DNA of 64,000 nucleotides from Streptomyces sp. NBC_00443 (GTDB lineage: Bacteria > Actinomycetota > Actinomycetes > Streptomycetales > Streptomycetaceae). The stretch is from contig NZ_CP107917.1 in assembly GCF_036014175.1 (NCBI RefSeq), positions 1,736,001-1,800,000 on the forward strand. The letters are read 5' to 3'. The first letter of the stretch is position 1; the number at the start of each line of letters is the position of its first letter. The notes beneath the pieces were generated by a model. That model made no database searches and had not been told where the DNA came from. It saw only the letters and a program-made list of their open reading frames with translations. Position numbers and translations under genes: made by a program. Below are positions 9,670 through 17,859 of this stretch, piece by piece.

Positions 9670-10455
9670 ATGTTCGGGCTCACCCGTGCCAGAAAGACCG
9701 CCGTCGTCGCGGCGACCGCCGCCGCGGCCGCGGCCGCACTGCTCAGCGCCCCCACCGCTGAGGCGGCGTCCTCCCGCATCGTGGGCGGTACGACGACCAC
9801 GACGACCTCGTATCCCTTCATGATGCAGATCACGGACGCCTCCCAGAACCAGTTCTGCGGCGGCACGCTGGTCTCCGCGACCAAGGTGGTCACCGCGGCC
9901 CACTGCATGGTCGGCGAGAGCAACAGCAGCGTCCGGGTCGTCGGCGGCCGCACCTACCTCAACGGCACGAACGGCACCGTCAGCCAGGTCAGCGACATAT
10001 GGATCCACCCGGACTACTCGGACGTCACCGAGGGCAACGACGTGGCGGTGCTGACCCTGTCCACGTCGATGCCGTACACGCCGGCCTCGTACGTCGACTC
10101 CTCGGACACCGGCGTGTACGCGACCGGCGCCACCGCCCGCATCATCGGCTGGGGCACCACCTCCTCGGGCGGCAGCTCCTCCAACCAGCTGCGCACGGCG
10201 ACCGTGCCGATCGTGTCCAACTCCAGCTGCGCGAGCTCCTACGGTTCGGACTTCATCTCGTCCGACATGGTCTGCGCCGGATACACCTCCGGCGGCGTCG
10301 ACACCTGCCAGGGCGACAGCGGCGGTCCCCTGCTCATCGGGGGCGTCCTGGCAGGCATCACTTCCTGGGGCGAGGGCTGTGCCCAAGCCGGATACCCGGG
10401 CATCTACACCCGGCTGACCACGTTCTCGGACGAGGTCACCGAACAGGTCTCCTGA
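9670..10455 (+). CDS. Secreted trypsin-like serine protease (S1A)
   Basis: A 261-residue exported endopeptidase. The leader MFGLTRARKTAVVAAT and its Ala-rich core end near AEAA. A short propeptide precedes the trypsin activation site RIVGG, so the mature N-terminus would be IVGG. The catalytic triad is seen as TAAHC (His), NDVAVL (Asp) and CQGDSGGP (Ser), and the cysteine pattern is that of Streptomyces trypsin. Asp near VDTCQGDSGG, six residues before the catalytic Ser, fits trypsin-type Arg/Lys specificity. I chose ATG 9670 over 9658 because GAGGAG lies four bases upstream of 9670. A strong terminator follows at 10478. Confidence 0.93.
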   Translation: MFGLTRARKTAVVAATAAAAAAALLSAPTAEAASSRIVGGTTTTTTSYPFMMQITDASQNQFCGGTLVSATKVVTAAHCMVGESNSSVRVVGGRTYLNGTNGTVSQVSDIWIHPDYSDVTEGNDVAVLTLSTSMPYTPASYVDSSDTGVYATGATARIIGWGTTSSGGSSSNQLRTATVPIVSNSSCASSYGSDFISSDMVCAGYTSGGVDTCQGDSGGPLLIGGVLAGITSWGEGCAQAGYPGIYTRLTTFSDEVTEQVS

Positions 10456-10477
10456 GCACACCTCAGGTGAAAGACCA

Positions 10478-10517
10478 GGGGGCGTTGCGGGCCTCCACGA
10501 GCGGCCCGCAACCCCCC
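10478..10517 (+). terminator. Intrinsic terminator of the trypsin gene
   Basis: A perfect 10-bp stem, GTTGCGGGCC against GGCCCGCAAC, with a nine-base loop, is extended by a run of G on the left and C on the right. It lies 22 bases after the protease stop codon. Confidence 0.8.
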
Positions 10518-10540
10518 TATCCATGTCCGCAGCCGTCACC

Positions 10541-10564
10541 ACATCCATGCCCACATCCATGCCC
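10541..10564. repeat. Two perfect 12-bp tandem repeats
   Basis: ACATCCATGCCC is repeated back to back in the 5' region of the LysE-family gene, with a diverged copy (TATCCATGTCC) at about 10519. No function is evident. Confidence 0.6.
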
Positions 10565-10625
10565 ACGGTCCTGTCCCGTTGTCAGTGGTGCCTGTTTGAA
10601 TGGGCTTCGGATGGGGGTGATGGGC

Positions 10626-11276
10626 ATGGTGTCCACAGATCGTGTGCTGGCCTTCGCGGCGATGTCGCTGCTGGTGATCGTGATTCCGGGGCCGAGTGTC
10701 CTGTTCGTCATCGGCCGCGCCCTGGCGCACGGCCGCCGCACCGCCGTGGCGACCGCGCTGGGCAATGTCTTCGGCTCGTATCTGCTGGTGGTCGCCGTCG
10801 CGGTGGGCATCGGCTCGCTGGTCGAGCGGTCCATGACGATCTATCTGACGGTGAAGCTGGTCGGCGCGGCCTATCTGATCTACCTGGGCGTGCAGGCATT
10901 CCGGCACCGGAAGGAACTCAAGGCCTCGGCGATACGGACACACCAGCCGACGGAACCGACGCGAGGTGACCTCCGTACGGTCCTCGACGGCGCCCTCGTC
11001 GGCGTCACCAACCCCAAGGGCGTGGTGTTCTTCGCCGCCGTGCTCCCCCAGTTCGTGGACCACTCGGCAGGCCATGTCCCGCTGCAGATGCTGCTGTTGG
11101 GCCTGGTCCCGATCACCATCGGCCTGGTCACGGACACCCTGTGGGGCCTGACCGCGTCGGCGGCCCGCGGCTGGTTCGCCCGCTCCGACCGCCGGCTGTC
11201 CCTGATAGGCGGGGCCGGCGGGTGCACGATGATCGGGCTCGGCGTGACGGTCGCGGTGACGGGACGGGCGGACTGA
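10626..11276 (+). CDS. LysE/RhtB family amino-acid exporter
   Basis: A 216-residue inner-membrane protein with about six hydrophobic helices. The LysE signature is at the start of the protein (VIVIPGPSVLFVIGRALAHGRR), followed by LGNVFGSYLLV and the helix-4 segment GVTNPKGVVFFAAVLPQFVD, which is highly characteristic of RhtB/LysE exporters. Several in-frame starts exist (10611, 10620, 10626); 10626 is taken because GGGGGTGA lies just upstream. The substrate is probably an amino acid or related metabolite. The gene stands alone between the trypsin terminator and a repeat array. Confidence 0.88.
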   Translation: MVSTDRVLAFAAMSLLVIVIPGPSVLFVIGRALAHGRRTAVATALGNVFGSYLLVVAVAVGIGSLVERSMTIYLTVKLVGAAYLIYLGVQAFRHRKELKASAIRTHQPTEPTRGDLRTVLDGALVGVTNPKGVVFFAAVLPQFVDHSAGHVPLQMLLLGLVPITIGLVTDTLWGLTASAARGWFARSDRRLSLIGGAGGCTMIGLGVTVAVTGRAD

Positions 11277-11294
11277 CGCCTGCGGGGCGCCTGC

Positions 11295-11355
11295 CAGGGG
11301 GTGGCCGACCAGGGGGTGGCCGACTACGGAGTGGCGGACTAGGGGTGGCCGACTA
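11295..11355. repeat. Four imperfect ~15-bp tandem repeats at the end of the DNA glycosylase gene
   Basis: Units of the type GGGGTGGCCGACTA start near 11295, 11310, 11327 and 11342. The last unit supplies the TAG stop codon (11353-11355) of the minus-strand gene, so the array sits exactly between two convergent genes and ends in coding sequence. Confidence 0.65.
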
Positions 11356-12474
11356 GGGGATGACAGTTCCGAAGCGGATGTCGTACGACGCCGCCGGGTG
11401 CATCACCTTCAGCATGCGCTCCCCTTCCTCCGTCACCTCCCCGCGCTGAGCCTTGGTGAGCTCGGTGAACTCCTCGATGACGAGCTCGTCGCCGAGGATG
11501 CGCCACACGCCCACGAGGAAGCCGTCGACGAGGAGGGGGCAGTAGACCGTGTTCACCTGCCAGGTACGGCCACGGTTGGCGGGCGGGATCACGCGGGTGC
11601 GGTCGGCGTGGGAGAGGAGCAGGTTGTCGAACTCGGGCAGGAAGCGGGGCGGGGCCGGGGTGTCCGGATCGGGGCGCGGGGCGTCGGGGAGGTCGAAGAG
11701 CTCGACGCCGTTCTCGTCGCGGAAGGTGAGCAGCTGGGGGCGGAGCCGTTCGAAGGCGTCACGCATCCGGGTCAGGCCGCACCAGGTCTGCATGTCCTTC
11801 ACGGAGGCGGGGCCGAAGGCGGCCAGGTAGCGCAGCACCGTGGCATCGGGTGAGGCGGCCGGCTCGGAGGGACGGTCCAGCCACTGCTCGGCGGTGGTGA
11901 GAGCGACCTGGCCGCTGCGGCCCCACAGTCCGCGCGGGGTGACCTGGACGAGGGGCAGCTTGCAGCGGGCGGCGACGGCCAGGGACTGCGGGTCGGCGTC
12001 CGGCCACTCGACGCTCAGCGCTTCGCGCAGCTGCTTCATGGTGCGGGGCTCGGTTTCGACGAGATCGCGGGCGATGTGGGCGAGCCGGTCGAGATCGACG
12101 CCGCCGAGGCCCTTGCGGAAGTAGTTGATCTCGCGGTCCCTGGCGGGTTGGACCAGCGGACGCAGGGTGAGACTGTCGTCGGCGGTGTGCAGGTGGATCG
12201 TGGATCGCATGGTGACGATCCGCACGGCCGCGCGGTCGGCCAGCAGGCCGGACAGTGCGTCGGGCGTGAAGCCGTCGAGACGGGCGGCGAGCGCGTAGTA
12301 GGGCGGCTTGACCTCCTGGGCCTGGAGGCCGACCAGATGCTCCACGGCCGCCAGAGCCGACAGCGGCGAGCGACGCAGCAGCAACTGCCGGTCGAGGGTG
12401 GCGCGGTTGAGGGCGCGGGTGCCGAGCACGGGGCCGGCGGCTGCCGTCGTCTTCTTGGTGCTGCGCTTCGTCAT
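11353..12474 (-). CDS. Winged-helix (HTH_42) DNA glycosylase, AlkZ-like
   Basis: A 373-residue protein of the winged-helix superfamily that includes AlkZ and YcaQ/AlkX, which excise bulky or cross-linked alkylated bases. The N-terminal helix ends in GLQAQEVKPPYYALAARL. Its Q-x-Q pair (Gln51 and Gln53) is the catalytic motif of the AlkZ branch, whereas the YcaQ branch has Q-x-D. Later segments RIVTMRSTIHLHTADD and RFLPEFDNLLLSHADR are typical of the family, and the length matches AlkZ (about 370 residues). An ATG ten codons upstream is possible, but the MTKRSTKKT start better fits the family. Self-resistance to a genotoxin or general repair are both possible; no toxin biosynthetic cluster is adjacent. 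Confidence 0.82.
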   Translation of the reverse strand: MTKRSTKKTTAAAGPVLGTRALNRATLDRQLLLRRSPLSALAAVEHLVGLQAQEVKPPYYALAARLDGFTPDALSGLLADRAAVRIVTMRSTIHLHTADDSLTLRPLVQPARDREINYFRKGLGGVDLDRLAHIARDLVETEPRTMKQLREALSVEWPDADPQSLAVAARCKLPLVQVTPRGLWGRSGQVALTTAEQWLDRPSEPAASPDATVLRYLAAFGPASVKDMQTWCGLTRMRDAFERLRPQLLTFRDENGVELFDLPDAPRPDPDTPAPPRFLPEFDNLLLSHADRTRVIPPANRGRTWQVNTVYCPLLVDGFLVGVWRILGDELVIEEFTELTKAQRGEVTEEGERMLKVMHPAASYDIRFGTVIP

Positions 12475-12620
12475 GCTCCGCACGCTAGCGAGGCTTGCGG
12501 ACACCTTCGGTCCGCAACTCTCACGGAATCCCGGATCCCCTCACCCCTCCCATGCCATTCGCCCCGTATATCCTTCACCGGAGATCACCCAGTCGTCGTC
12601 CAGACCGGGAGGCAGCCGCG

Positions 12621-13781
12621 ATGTCCGAGCGACGCGCACGCCCCGCCTCGAAGAACCCCGTGAAGTCCGCTTGGCGCCGAGCCGTCGCTCCCCCGCCGCA
12701 ACCCGAGCCACCGGAGCCGGGGCCCGCGGCGCGTACCACGGCGCCCGACTCCTCCGAGGTGGCGAGTGTCGTGCAGGCGGTGCTGTACCGGGACGGTGTG
12801 CGGGTGTCCGCCCCCGCCACGCTCGCCGACACCTACCGCGAGCTGCGCGACCAGCCCTCCGGGATGGCCTGGATCGGCCTGGCCCGCCCCACCGAGGCCG
12901 AACTGCTCTCCCTGGCCGCCGAGTTCGACCTGCATCCGCTCGCGGTCGAGGACGCGATGGAGGCGCACCAGCGGCCCAAGCTGGAGCGCTATGGCGAGAC
13001 GCTCTTCGTGGTCCTTCGTGCGGCCCGCTACCTGGACGCACCCGAGGAGGTCGACTTCGGCGAACTGCATGTCTTCGTCGGCCCCGACTTCGTGATCACG
13101 GTCCGCCATGGCGCGGCCCCCGACCTGTCGGCGGTCCGCCAGCGCATGGAAGAGACTCCGGAGCTGCTCAAACTCGGCCCGGAGGCGGTGCTCTACGCGA
13201 TCCTGGACGCGGTGGTCGACGGCTACGAGCCGGTGGTGGTGGGCGTTCAGAACGACATCGACGAGATCGAGACCGAGGTCTTCCGGGGCGATCCCGAGGT
13301 CTCCCGCCGTATCTACGAACTCTCCCGGGAAATGGTCGAGTTCCAGCGCGCCACCCGCCCGCTCGTCGGCATGCTGCACGCCCTGATGGCCGGCTTCTCC
13401 AAATACGGCACGGACGAGGAACTCCAGCGCTACCTGCGCGACGTGGCCGACCACGTCACCCACACCAGCGAGCGCGTCGACGGCTTCCGCCAGGCCCTCA
13501 CCGAGATCCTCACGGTGAACACGACGCTGGTCACGCAGCAGCAGAACGCGGAGATGCGGGCGTTGGCGGAGGCGGGGTTCGAGCAGAACGAGGAGATCAA
13601 GAAGATCTCGTCGTGGGCGGCGATTCTGTTCGCTCCGACGCTGGTGGGGACGATCTACGGCATGAACTTCGACCACATGCCGGAGTTGCACTGGGTGTTC
13701 GGGTACCCGTTCGCGGTGTTGCTGATGGCGGGGGTCTGCACCAGTTTGTACCTCATCTTCAAGCGGAAGGACTGGCTCTGA
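12621..13781 (+). CDS. corA: CorA-family magnesium/cobalt transporter
   Basis: A 386-residue inner-membrane divalent-cation channel. A proline-rich N-terminal tail of about 60 residues precedes the alpha/beta cytoplasmic domain (LHPLAVEDAMEAHQRPKLERYGETLFVVLRAA). A long helix follows, then two C-terminal membrane helices with the pore signature YGMNF. The pore motif is followed by MPELHWVFGYPF and the basic tail FKRKDWL. The start at ATG 12621 has GGGAGG eight bases upstream. It is divergent from the AlkZ-like gene with about 145 bp between. Confidence 0.94.
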   Translation: MSERRARPASKNPVKSAWRRAVAPPPQPEPPEPGPAARTTAPDSSEVASVVQAVLYRDGVRVSAPATLADTYRELRDQPSGMAWIGLARPTEAELLSLAAEFDLHPLAVEDAMEAHQRPKLERYGETLFVVLRAARYLDAPEEVDFGELHVFVGPDFVITVRHGAAPDLSAVRQRMEETPELLKLGPEAVLYAILDAVVDGYEPVVVGVQNDIDEIETEVFRGDPEVSRRIYELSREMVEFQRATRPLVGMLHALMAGFSKYGTDEELQRYLRDVADHVTHTSERVDGFRQALTEILTVNTTLVTQQQNAEMRALAEAGFEQNEEIKKISSWAAILFAPTLVGTIYGMNFDHMPELHWVFGYPFAVLLMAGVCTSLYLIFKRKDWL

Positions 13782-13944
13782 GTAATCGCCGCGAAAGGTG
13801 CTGCCATGAGGGGATGCGGCGCCGGTCGCAGGCGCTGACGGAGCGCTTGAGGCCGCTGGGGTGAATCTGGGCCGGTCCGCCGACGTCCGGGCGCCGAAGC
13901 CTGCGAGGGCTCAGCGGCTTGCAACCACTGTCTGAGCAGGCTGC

Positions 13945-14850
13945 TCAGCGCAGCTGGTCGGTGGCCTCGCTCGCCCCGGCGGGGGTGGCTGCCAGGCTGG
14001 CGAGGAGTTTGAGGCGCTCTTCGGACGTGCTGCCCGGTTCGGCGGTGTAGAGGCTCAGGTCGTGCACAGCTCGCTGCGACACGGGCAGGTCCAGAGACTG
14101 GTAGGTCAGCTCGAGGAGGCCGACCTCGGGGTGCTGCAGCCGCTTGATGCCCTCGTGGCGGATACGGACGTCATGCGCGGCCCACATGGTGCGGAAGTCG
14201 GCGCTGACGGTGGACAGTTCGCCGATCAGCTCGCGCAGGGCCCGATCATGCGGTTCACGCCCGGCCTCGGCACGCAGCAACGCAACGGTGGCGGCGGCAC
14301 CGGCCTCCCAATCGACGAAGAAGTCCTGTGAGCCGGTATCGAGGAAGTGGTAGCGGGCGAAGTTGGCGCGGCCGCGCTTGTCGATGGTGGGGCTCTCGAA
14401 CATCGGCGCGTGCAAGGCCCTGCCGAGCGCGTTGTGGGCGATGACGTCCAAGCGGCCGTTGCGTACGAAGGCAGCGGACATCGTGATGGAGTCGAGCAGC
14501 CACTGGATGCGGGGCGGGGCCTCGACGTCCCTGCGGCGGGACGGCGTGCGCCGGGCGGGCCTGGCGGCGCGGGCCAGGTCGAACAGGTAGGTGCGTTCGT
14601 CCTCGTCCAGCTGCAGGGCTTGGGCGACCGCGGCAAGGACGTCTTCGGAGACGCCATTGATGTGACCCTTCTCCAGGCGGGTGTACCACTCGGTGCTCAC
14701 GCCCGCGAGCACGGCGACTTCCTCACGCCGCAGCCCCGGGACCCGGCGCCGGGCGCTGGTGGGCAGCCCGGCCTGCTCAGGGGTGATCTTGGCGCGTCGG
14801 CTGGCGAGAAAGTCCCGGATCTCCGTCCGGTGGCCACTGTGGTCGTCCAT
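13945..14850 (-). CDS. XRE-family regulator with MmyB-like ligand-binding domain
   Basis: A 301-residue one-component regulator. The N-terminal Cro/C1 helix-turn-helix contains RRVPGLRREEVAVLAGVSTEWYTRLEKG, the hallmark of the MmyB-type group. Residues of about 105-280 form the MmyB ligand-binding domain (WLLDSITMSAAFVRNGRLDVIAHNALGRAL, FARYHFLD). ATG 14850 is preferred; GTG 14868 is an alternative. Regulators of this class usually sit beside and control reductases or exporters, as here with the divergent MFS exporter. The element at 14886-14910 between them is its probable operator. Confidence 0.9.
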   Translation of the reverse strand: MDDHSGHRTEIRDFLASRRAKITPEQAGLPTSARRRVPGLRREEVAVLAGVSTEWYTRLEKGHINGVSEDVLAAVAQALQLDEDERTYLFDLARAARPARRTPSRRRDVEAPPRIQWLLDSITMSAAFVRNGRLDVIAHNALGRALHAPMFESPTIDKRGRANFARYHFLDTGSQDFFVDWEAGAAATVALLRAEAGREPHDRALRELIGELSTVSADFRTMWAAHDVRIRHEGIKRLQHPEVGLLELTYQSLDLPVSQRAVHDLSLYTAEPGSTSEERLKLLASLAATPAGASEATDQLR

Positions 14851-14885
14851 GCGTTCCACCGTAGCCACCGGGCCGCGCGGAGGGA

Positions 14886-14910
14886 GGTCGAGCTTGTACC
14901 CCCTATAAAC
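14886..14910. promoter_or_regulatory. Operator/promoter element, copy 1 (XRE-MFS divergent region)
   Basis: GGTCGAGCTTGTACCCCC followed by TATAAAC lies between the divergent XRE/MmyB and MFS genes, 75 bp before the MFS ATG. The same 18 bases plus ATAAAC recur at 17727-17750 upstream of the Tat hydrolase gene. TATAAA could be the -10 box, with the GC-rich part acting as the regulator site. Confidence 0.7.
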
Positions 14911-14985
14911 GCAACCTTCTCCACCTGCGACGAAGCCGGTTTCGTGGGATCAGCACACCGAACACCACCCCCACGGAGTTGATGC

Positions 14986-16227
14986 ATGAGTACGCGAGGA
15001 GCAACCCTCCACGCCGCCGCCGAGACCGTACGGGCTGATAATCCCCAGCCTCCGTCCGTCCGGCTGCCGCTCGTCGTCTACGTGCTCGCGCTGGGCACAT
15101 TCCTGATGGGCACCACCGAATTCGTCGTGGCCGGACTGCTGCCCGAGATCGCGGGCGACCTGCAGGTCGGCGTCGCCCGGACCGGCCTTATGATCACCGT
15201 CTTCGCGGTCGGGATGATCGTCGGCGCCCCGCTGATGGCGATGCTCACGCTGCGGCTGCCCAAGCGGCTGACACTGATGCTCGCCCTGGGCGTCTTTGCC
15301 ACCGGGCACGTCATCGTCGCCCTCAGCTCGAATTTCACCCTGGTCCTGGCCGCACGGTTCCTGACCGCGATCGCCACCGGCGCCTTCTGGGCAGTGGCCA
15401 ATGTGGCCGCCGCACGCGCCGCGGGCCCTGCCGCGAGTTCCCGCGCCCTGGGGCTAGTCGGGGCCGGCGCCATGCTCGCGAACGTCGTCGGCGTGCCGCT
15501 GGGCGCGTTCGCCGGACAGCTCATGGGCTGGCGCGGACCCTTCTGGGCCCTCGCAGCTCTCTCCGCAGCGGCCATCGCGCTCATCGCCCGCGCTGTCCCC
15601 CACGACGGCGGCGACCAGCAGGCGGTGTCGATCCGCTCGGAGCTGACCGCTCTGCGCTCCGGCCGCCTGTGGCTGGTGCTGGCGGCCTGCGCCACCACGA
15701 CCGGTGGTGTCCTGGCGGCGTACTCCTACATCTCGCCGCTGCTGACCGACCGGTCGGGCATCGCGTCCGGGATGGTGCCGCTGGTCCTGGTCGGCTTCGG
15801 ACTCGGCGCCCTGGCCGGCTCGCTCGTCGGAGGCCGTCTGGGCGACCGCCGCCCGCACACGGTGACCGTCGTGGCCGCCGCGGGAGCGACCCTCCTGCTC
15901 CTGGCGATCTCCCTGCTGGCCGGCTACGCCGTGCCCACCATCATCCTGGTCGCCCTGCTGGGCTTCTTCGGGCTCGGCGCCAACCCGGTGCTGATGGCCC
16001 TGGCCGTCCGCTTCGCGCGCCAGGCACCGGTCCTGGCCTCCGCCCTGACCGTCTCGGCATTCAACCTCGGAACCGCCATCGGCTCCTGGATCGCCGGCCT
16101 CACCCTCGATACCTCGCTCGGGACCACCGGTCCCGCCATGGTAGGCACCGCCACCGCCGCCCTCACCCTCATCCCCACCATCACCATCGCCCTCACCCGG
16201 CGACGCCGCTCCGCAGCAGCCGTCTAG
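14986..16227 (+). CDS. MFS efflux transporter (DHA1, AraJ/Cmx-like)
   Basis: A 413-residue inner-membrane drug/metabolite:H+ antiporter with twelve predicted helices. The first helix carries LALGTFLMGTTEFVVAGLLPEIA, the signature of the AraJ/chloramphenicol-exporter branch of DHA1. The loop 2-3 region reads GAPLMAMLTLRLPKR, and the second half begins with SGRLWLVLAACATTTGGVLAAYSYISPLLT. Start ATG 14986 lies 135 bp from the divergent MmyB-type regulator. The gene ends in a basic RRRR tail. The likely inducer is the ligand sensed by the regulator; the substrate is unknown. Confidence 0.9.
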   Translation: MSTRGATLHAAAETVRADNPQPPSVRLPLVVYVLALGTFLMGTTEFVVAGLLPEIAGDLQVGVARTGLMITVFAVGMIVGAPLMAMLTLRLPKRLTLMLALGVFATGHVIVALSSNFTLVLAARFLTAIATGAFWAVANVAAARAAGPAASSRALGLVGAGAMLANVVGVPLGAFAGQLMGWRGPFWALAALSAAAIALIARAVPHDGGDQQAVSIRSELTALRSGRLWLVLAACATTTGGVLAAYSYISPLLTDRSGIASGMVPLVLVGFGLGALAGSLVGGRLGDRRPHTVTVVAAAGATLLLLAISLLAGYAVPTIILVALLGFFGLGANPVLMALAVRFARQAPVLASALTVSAFNLGTAIGSWIAGLTLDTSLGTTGPAMVGTATAALTLIPTITIALTRRRRSAAAV

Positions 16228-16292
16228 GCCACTGCGCAGGCCGACGCCGCACAGGACACAGAAGCCCAAATATCCGTTTATGCAGCGAAATT

Positions 16293-16339
16293 CTGTCAGA
16301 GCGGTGAGGGTGGTAGCGACCGCCCGCCCCTGCTGACAG
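16293..16339 (+). terminator. Imperfect hairpin after the MFS gene
   Basis: CTGTCAG at 16293-16299 pairs exactly with CTGACAG at 16333-16339, and the GC-rich interior pairs partially (GCGGTGAGGGTGG against CCGCCCGCCCC). It lies 65 bases after the MFS stop and could terminate or attenuate transcription into the dehydrogenase gene. Confidence 0.5.
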
Positions 16340-16422
16340 CACTCGCAGCACGCACCCTCTCCACCGCCGACTGACCCCACACCACGCCCATTACGCACTA
16401 CCTGGAAAATGGAGCATCACTA

Positions 16423-17466
16423 ATGCGCGCAACACTCCTGTACGGCGCCGGCGACGTCCGCGTCGAGAACGTCCCCGACTCCGTCATCAAGCTGCCCACC
16501 GACGCCCTGGTCCGCATCACCGCGTCCTGTGTCTGCGGCAGCGACCTGTGGCCGTACGGCTCACACAAGCCGGAAGACGGTCCCGCCCGGATGGGCCACG
16601 AGTTCATCGGCATCGTCGAGGACACCGGCTCCGAGGTGACCACCGTCAAGCGCGGCGATCTGGTCGTCGCCCCATTCGCGATCTCCGACAACACCTGCGA
16701 GTTCTGCCGCGAAGGCCTGCAGACATCCTGCGCCCACGCCCAGGCCAACTTCTGGGACGGCGAAGCCGAGGAGGGCGGCCAGGCCGAAGCGGTCCGCGTT
16801 CCCCTCGCCGACGGCACCCTCGTCAAGCTCCCCGTCGCCGCCGACTCCGCCCTCATCCCGTCCCTGCTGACCCTCTCGGACGTCCTCGGCACCGGCCACC
16901 ACGCCGCCGTGGCCGGCGGGGTCAACCAGCGCACCCGCGTGACCGTGATCGGTGACGGCGCCGTCGGCCTGCTGGGCGTGCTGTCGGCCAAGCGCCTGGG
17001 CGCCGAGCAGATCATCCTGATGGGCCGCCACCAGGCGCGCACCGACCTCGGCCGCGAGTTCGGCGCCACCGATGTCGTCTCCGCACGTGGCGACGAAGGC
17101 ATCGCTCAGGTGCGGGAGTTGACCGGGGGGCACGGCACACACGTGGTCCTGGAGTGCGTCGGCAACATGCCCGCCTACCAGCAGGCCACTGGGATCGTCC
17201 GACCGGGCGGCGTCATCAGCCGCGTCGGCGTCCCGCAGTACGAGGAGGCACCGATCGGCTTCGGCAGCCTGTTCCTCCACAACATCCGCCTGGCCGGCGG
17301 ACCGGCTCCGGTGCGCGCCTACATCGAGGAACTGATGCCCGACATCCTCGACGGCACCATCGAGCCCGGCAAGGTCTTCGACGCCACCACGAACCTCGAC
17401 GGCGTCCCGGCCGGATACCGGGACATGGCCGACCGCAAGAGCCTCAAGGTCCTGGTCAAGCCCTGA
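16423..17466 (+). CDS. Zinc-dependent alcohol dehydrogenase (MDR family)
   Basis: A 347-residue medium-chain dehydrogenase oxidising or reducing an alcohol/aldehyde with NAD(P). Catalytic zinc ligands are visible at CGSDLWPYG and GHEFIG. Structural-zinc cysteines lie in CEFCREGLQTSC, and the Rossmann loop is VIGDGAVGLLGVLSAKRLGA followed by MGRH. The substrate is not deducible. It lies 195 bp after the MFS exporter in the same direction, with a hairpin between, so it may be co-regulated with it. A 13-bp-stem terminator follows immediately. Confidence 0.92.
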   Translation: MRATLLYGAGDVRVENVPDSVIKLPTDALVRITASCVCGSDLWPYGSHKPEDGPARMGHEFIGIVEDTGSEVTTVKRGDLVVAPFAISDNTCEFCREGLQTSCAHAQANFWDGEAEEGGQAEAVRVPLADGTLVKLPVAADSALIPSLLTLSDVLGTGHHAAVAGGVNQRTRVTVIGDGAVGLLGVLSAKRLGAEQIILMGRHQARTDLGREFGATDVVSARGDEGIAQVRELTGGHGTHVVLECVGNMPAYQQATGIVRPGGVISRVGVPQYEEAPIGFGSLFLHNIRLAGGPAPVRAYIEELMPDILDGTIEPGKVFDATTNLDGVPAGYRDMADRKSLKVLVKP

Positions 17467-17480
17467 CCCGGCGCACGAGG

Positions 17481-17519
17481 GGAGGAGACGCGGGCTCCTA
17501 CGCTGTCCGCGTCTCCTCC
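17481..17519 (+). terminator. Intrinsic terminator after the alcohol dehydrogenase
   Basis: A perfect 13-bp stem, GGAGGAGACGCGG (17481-17493) against CCGCGTCTCCTCC (17507-17519), with a 13-base loop, begins 14 bases after the stop codon. Confidence 0.85.
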
Positions 17520-17726
17520 TCTCCTGTTCGGGTCATCGCTGCGACCTGCACGGTTCTTCTGTGGCGACGCGGTCCCGCCTCCTGCTGTGCCCCCCCTGCC
17601 CGGTCACCGGAGCCAGGCTGCATGACCAACGTCTCTGCAAAATCAGGGGATTGACACGGCGCGGGTGTCCGGGAGGTGTCGGTGTGCGATGCCTTCCACG
17701 CTACGACGCACACCCCGCGGGGTGGG
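17520..17726. other. Intergenic stretch without recognisable gene
   Basis: Between the dehydrogenase terminator and the shared promoter element I see no coding sequence with a ribosome site or family motif. Short open frames on both strands have no recognisable content. Confidence 0.5.
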
Positions 17727-17750
17727 GGTCGAGCTTGTACCCCCATAAAC
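17727..17750. promoter_or_regulatory. Operator/promoter element, copy 2 (upstream of Tat hydrolase)
   Basis: The 18 bases GGTCGAGCTTGTACCCCC match the element at 14886 exactly and are followed by ATAAAC. In this copy the flanks create a perfect GGGGGT / ACCCCC inverted repeat around a nine-base centre. The next 45 bases also align moderately with those downstream of copy 1, so the whole promoter appears duplicated. It lies 109 bp before the ATG of the hydrolase. Confidence 0.7.
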
Positions 17751-17859
17751 CCGACCTGCCACGCCTGGCGCAGAAGCGGTCTCCTGGAATCGCGCCTCGG
17801 TCACGACACCACCGACCGTTGCGCCTTTCCCTCCACCGATCGAATATGAGGTCCACTCC

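Noticed and set aside
17540..17720. Minus-strand frame of about 80 codons between the dehydrogenase terminator and the hydrolase promoter
   Set aside because: No ribosome site and no recognisable motif; it overlaps the shared regulatory element region.
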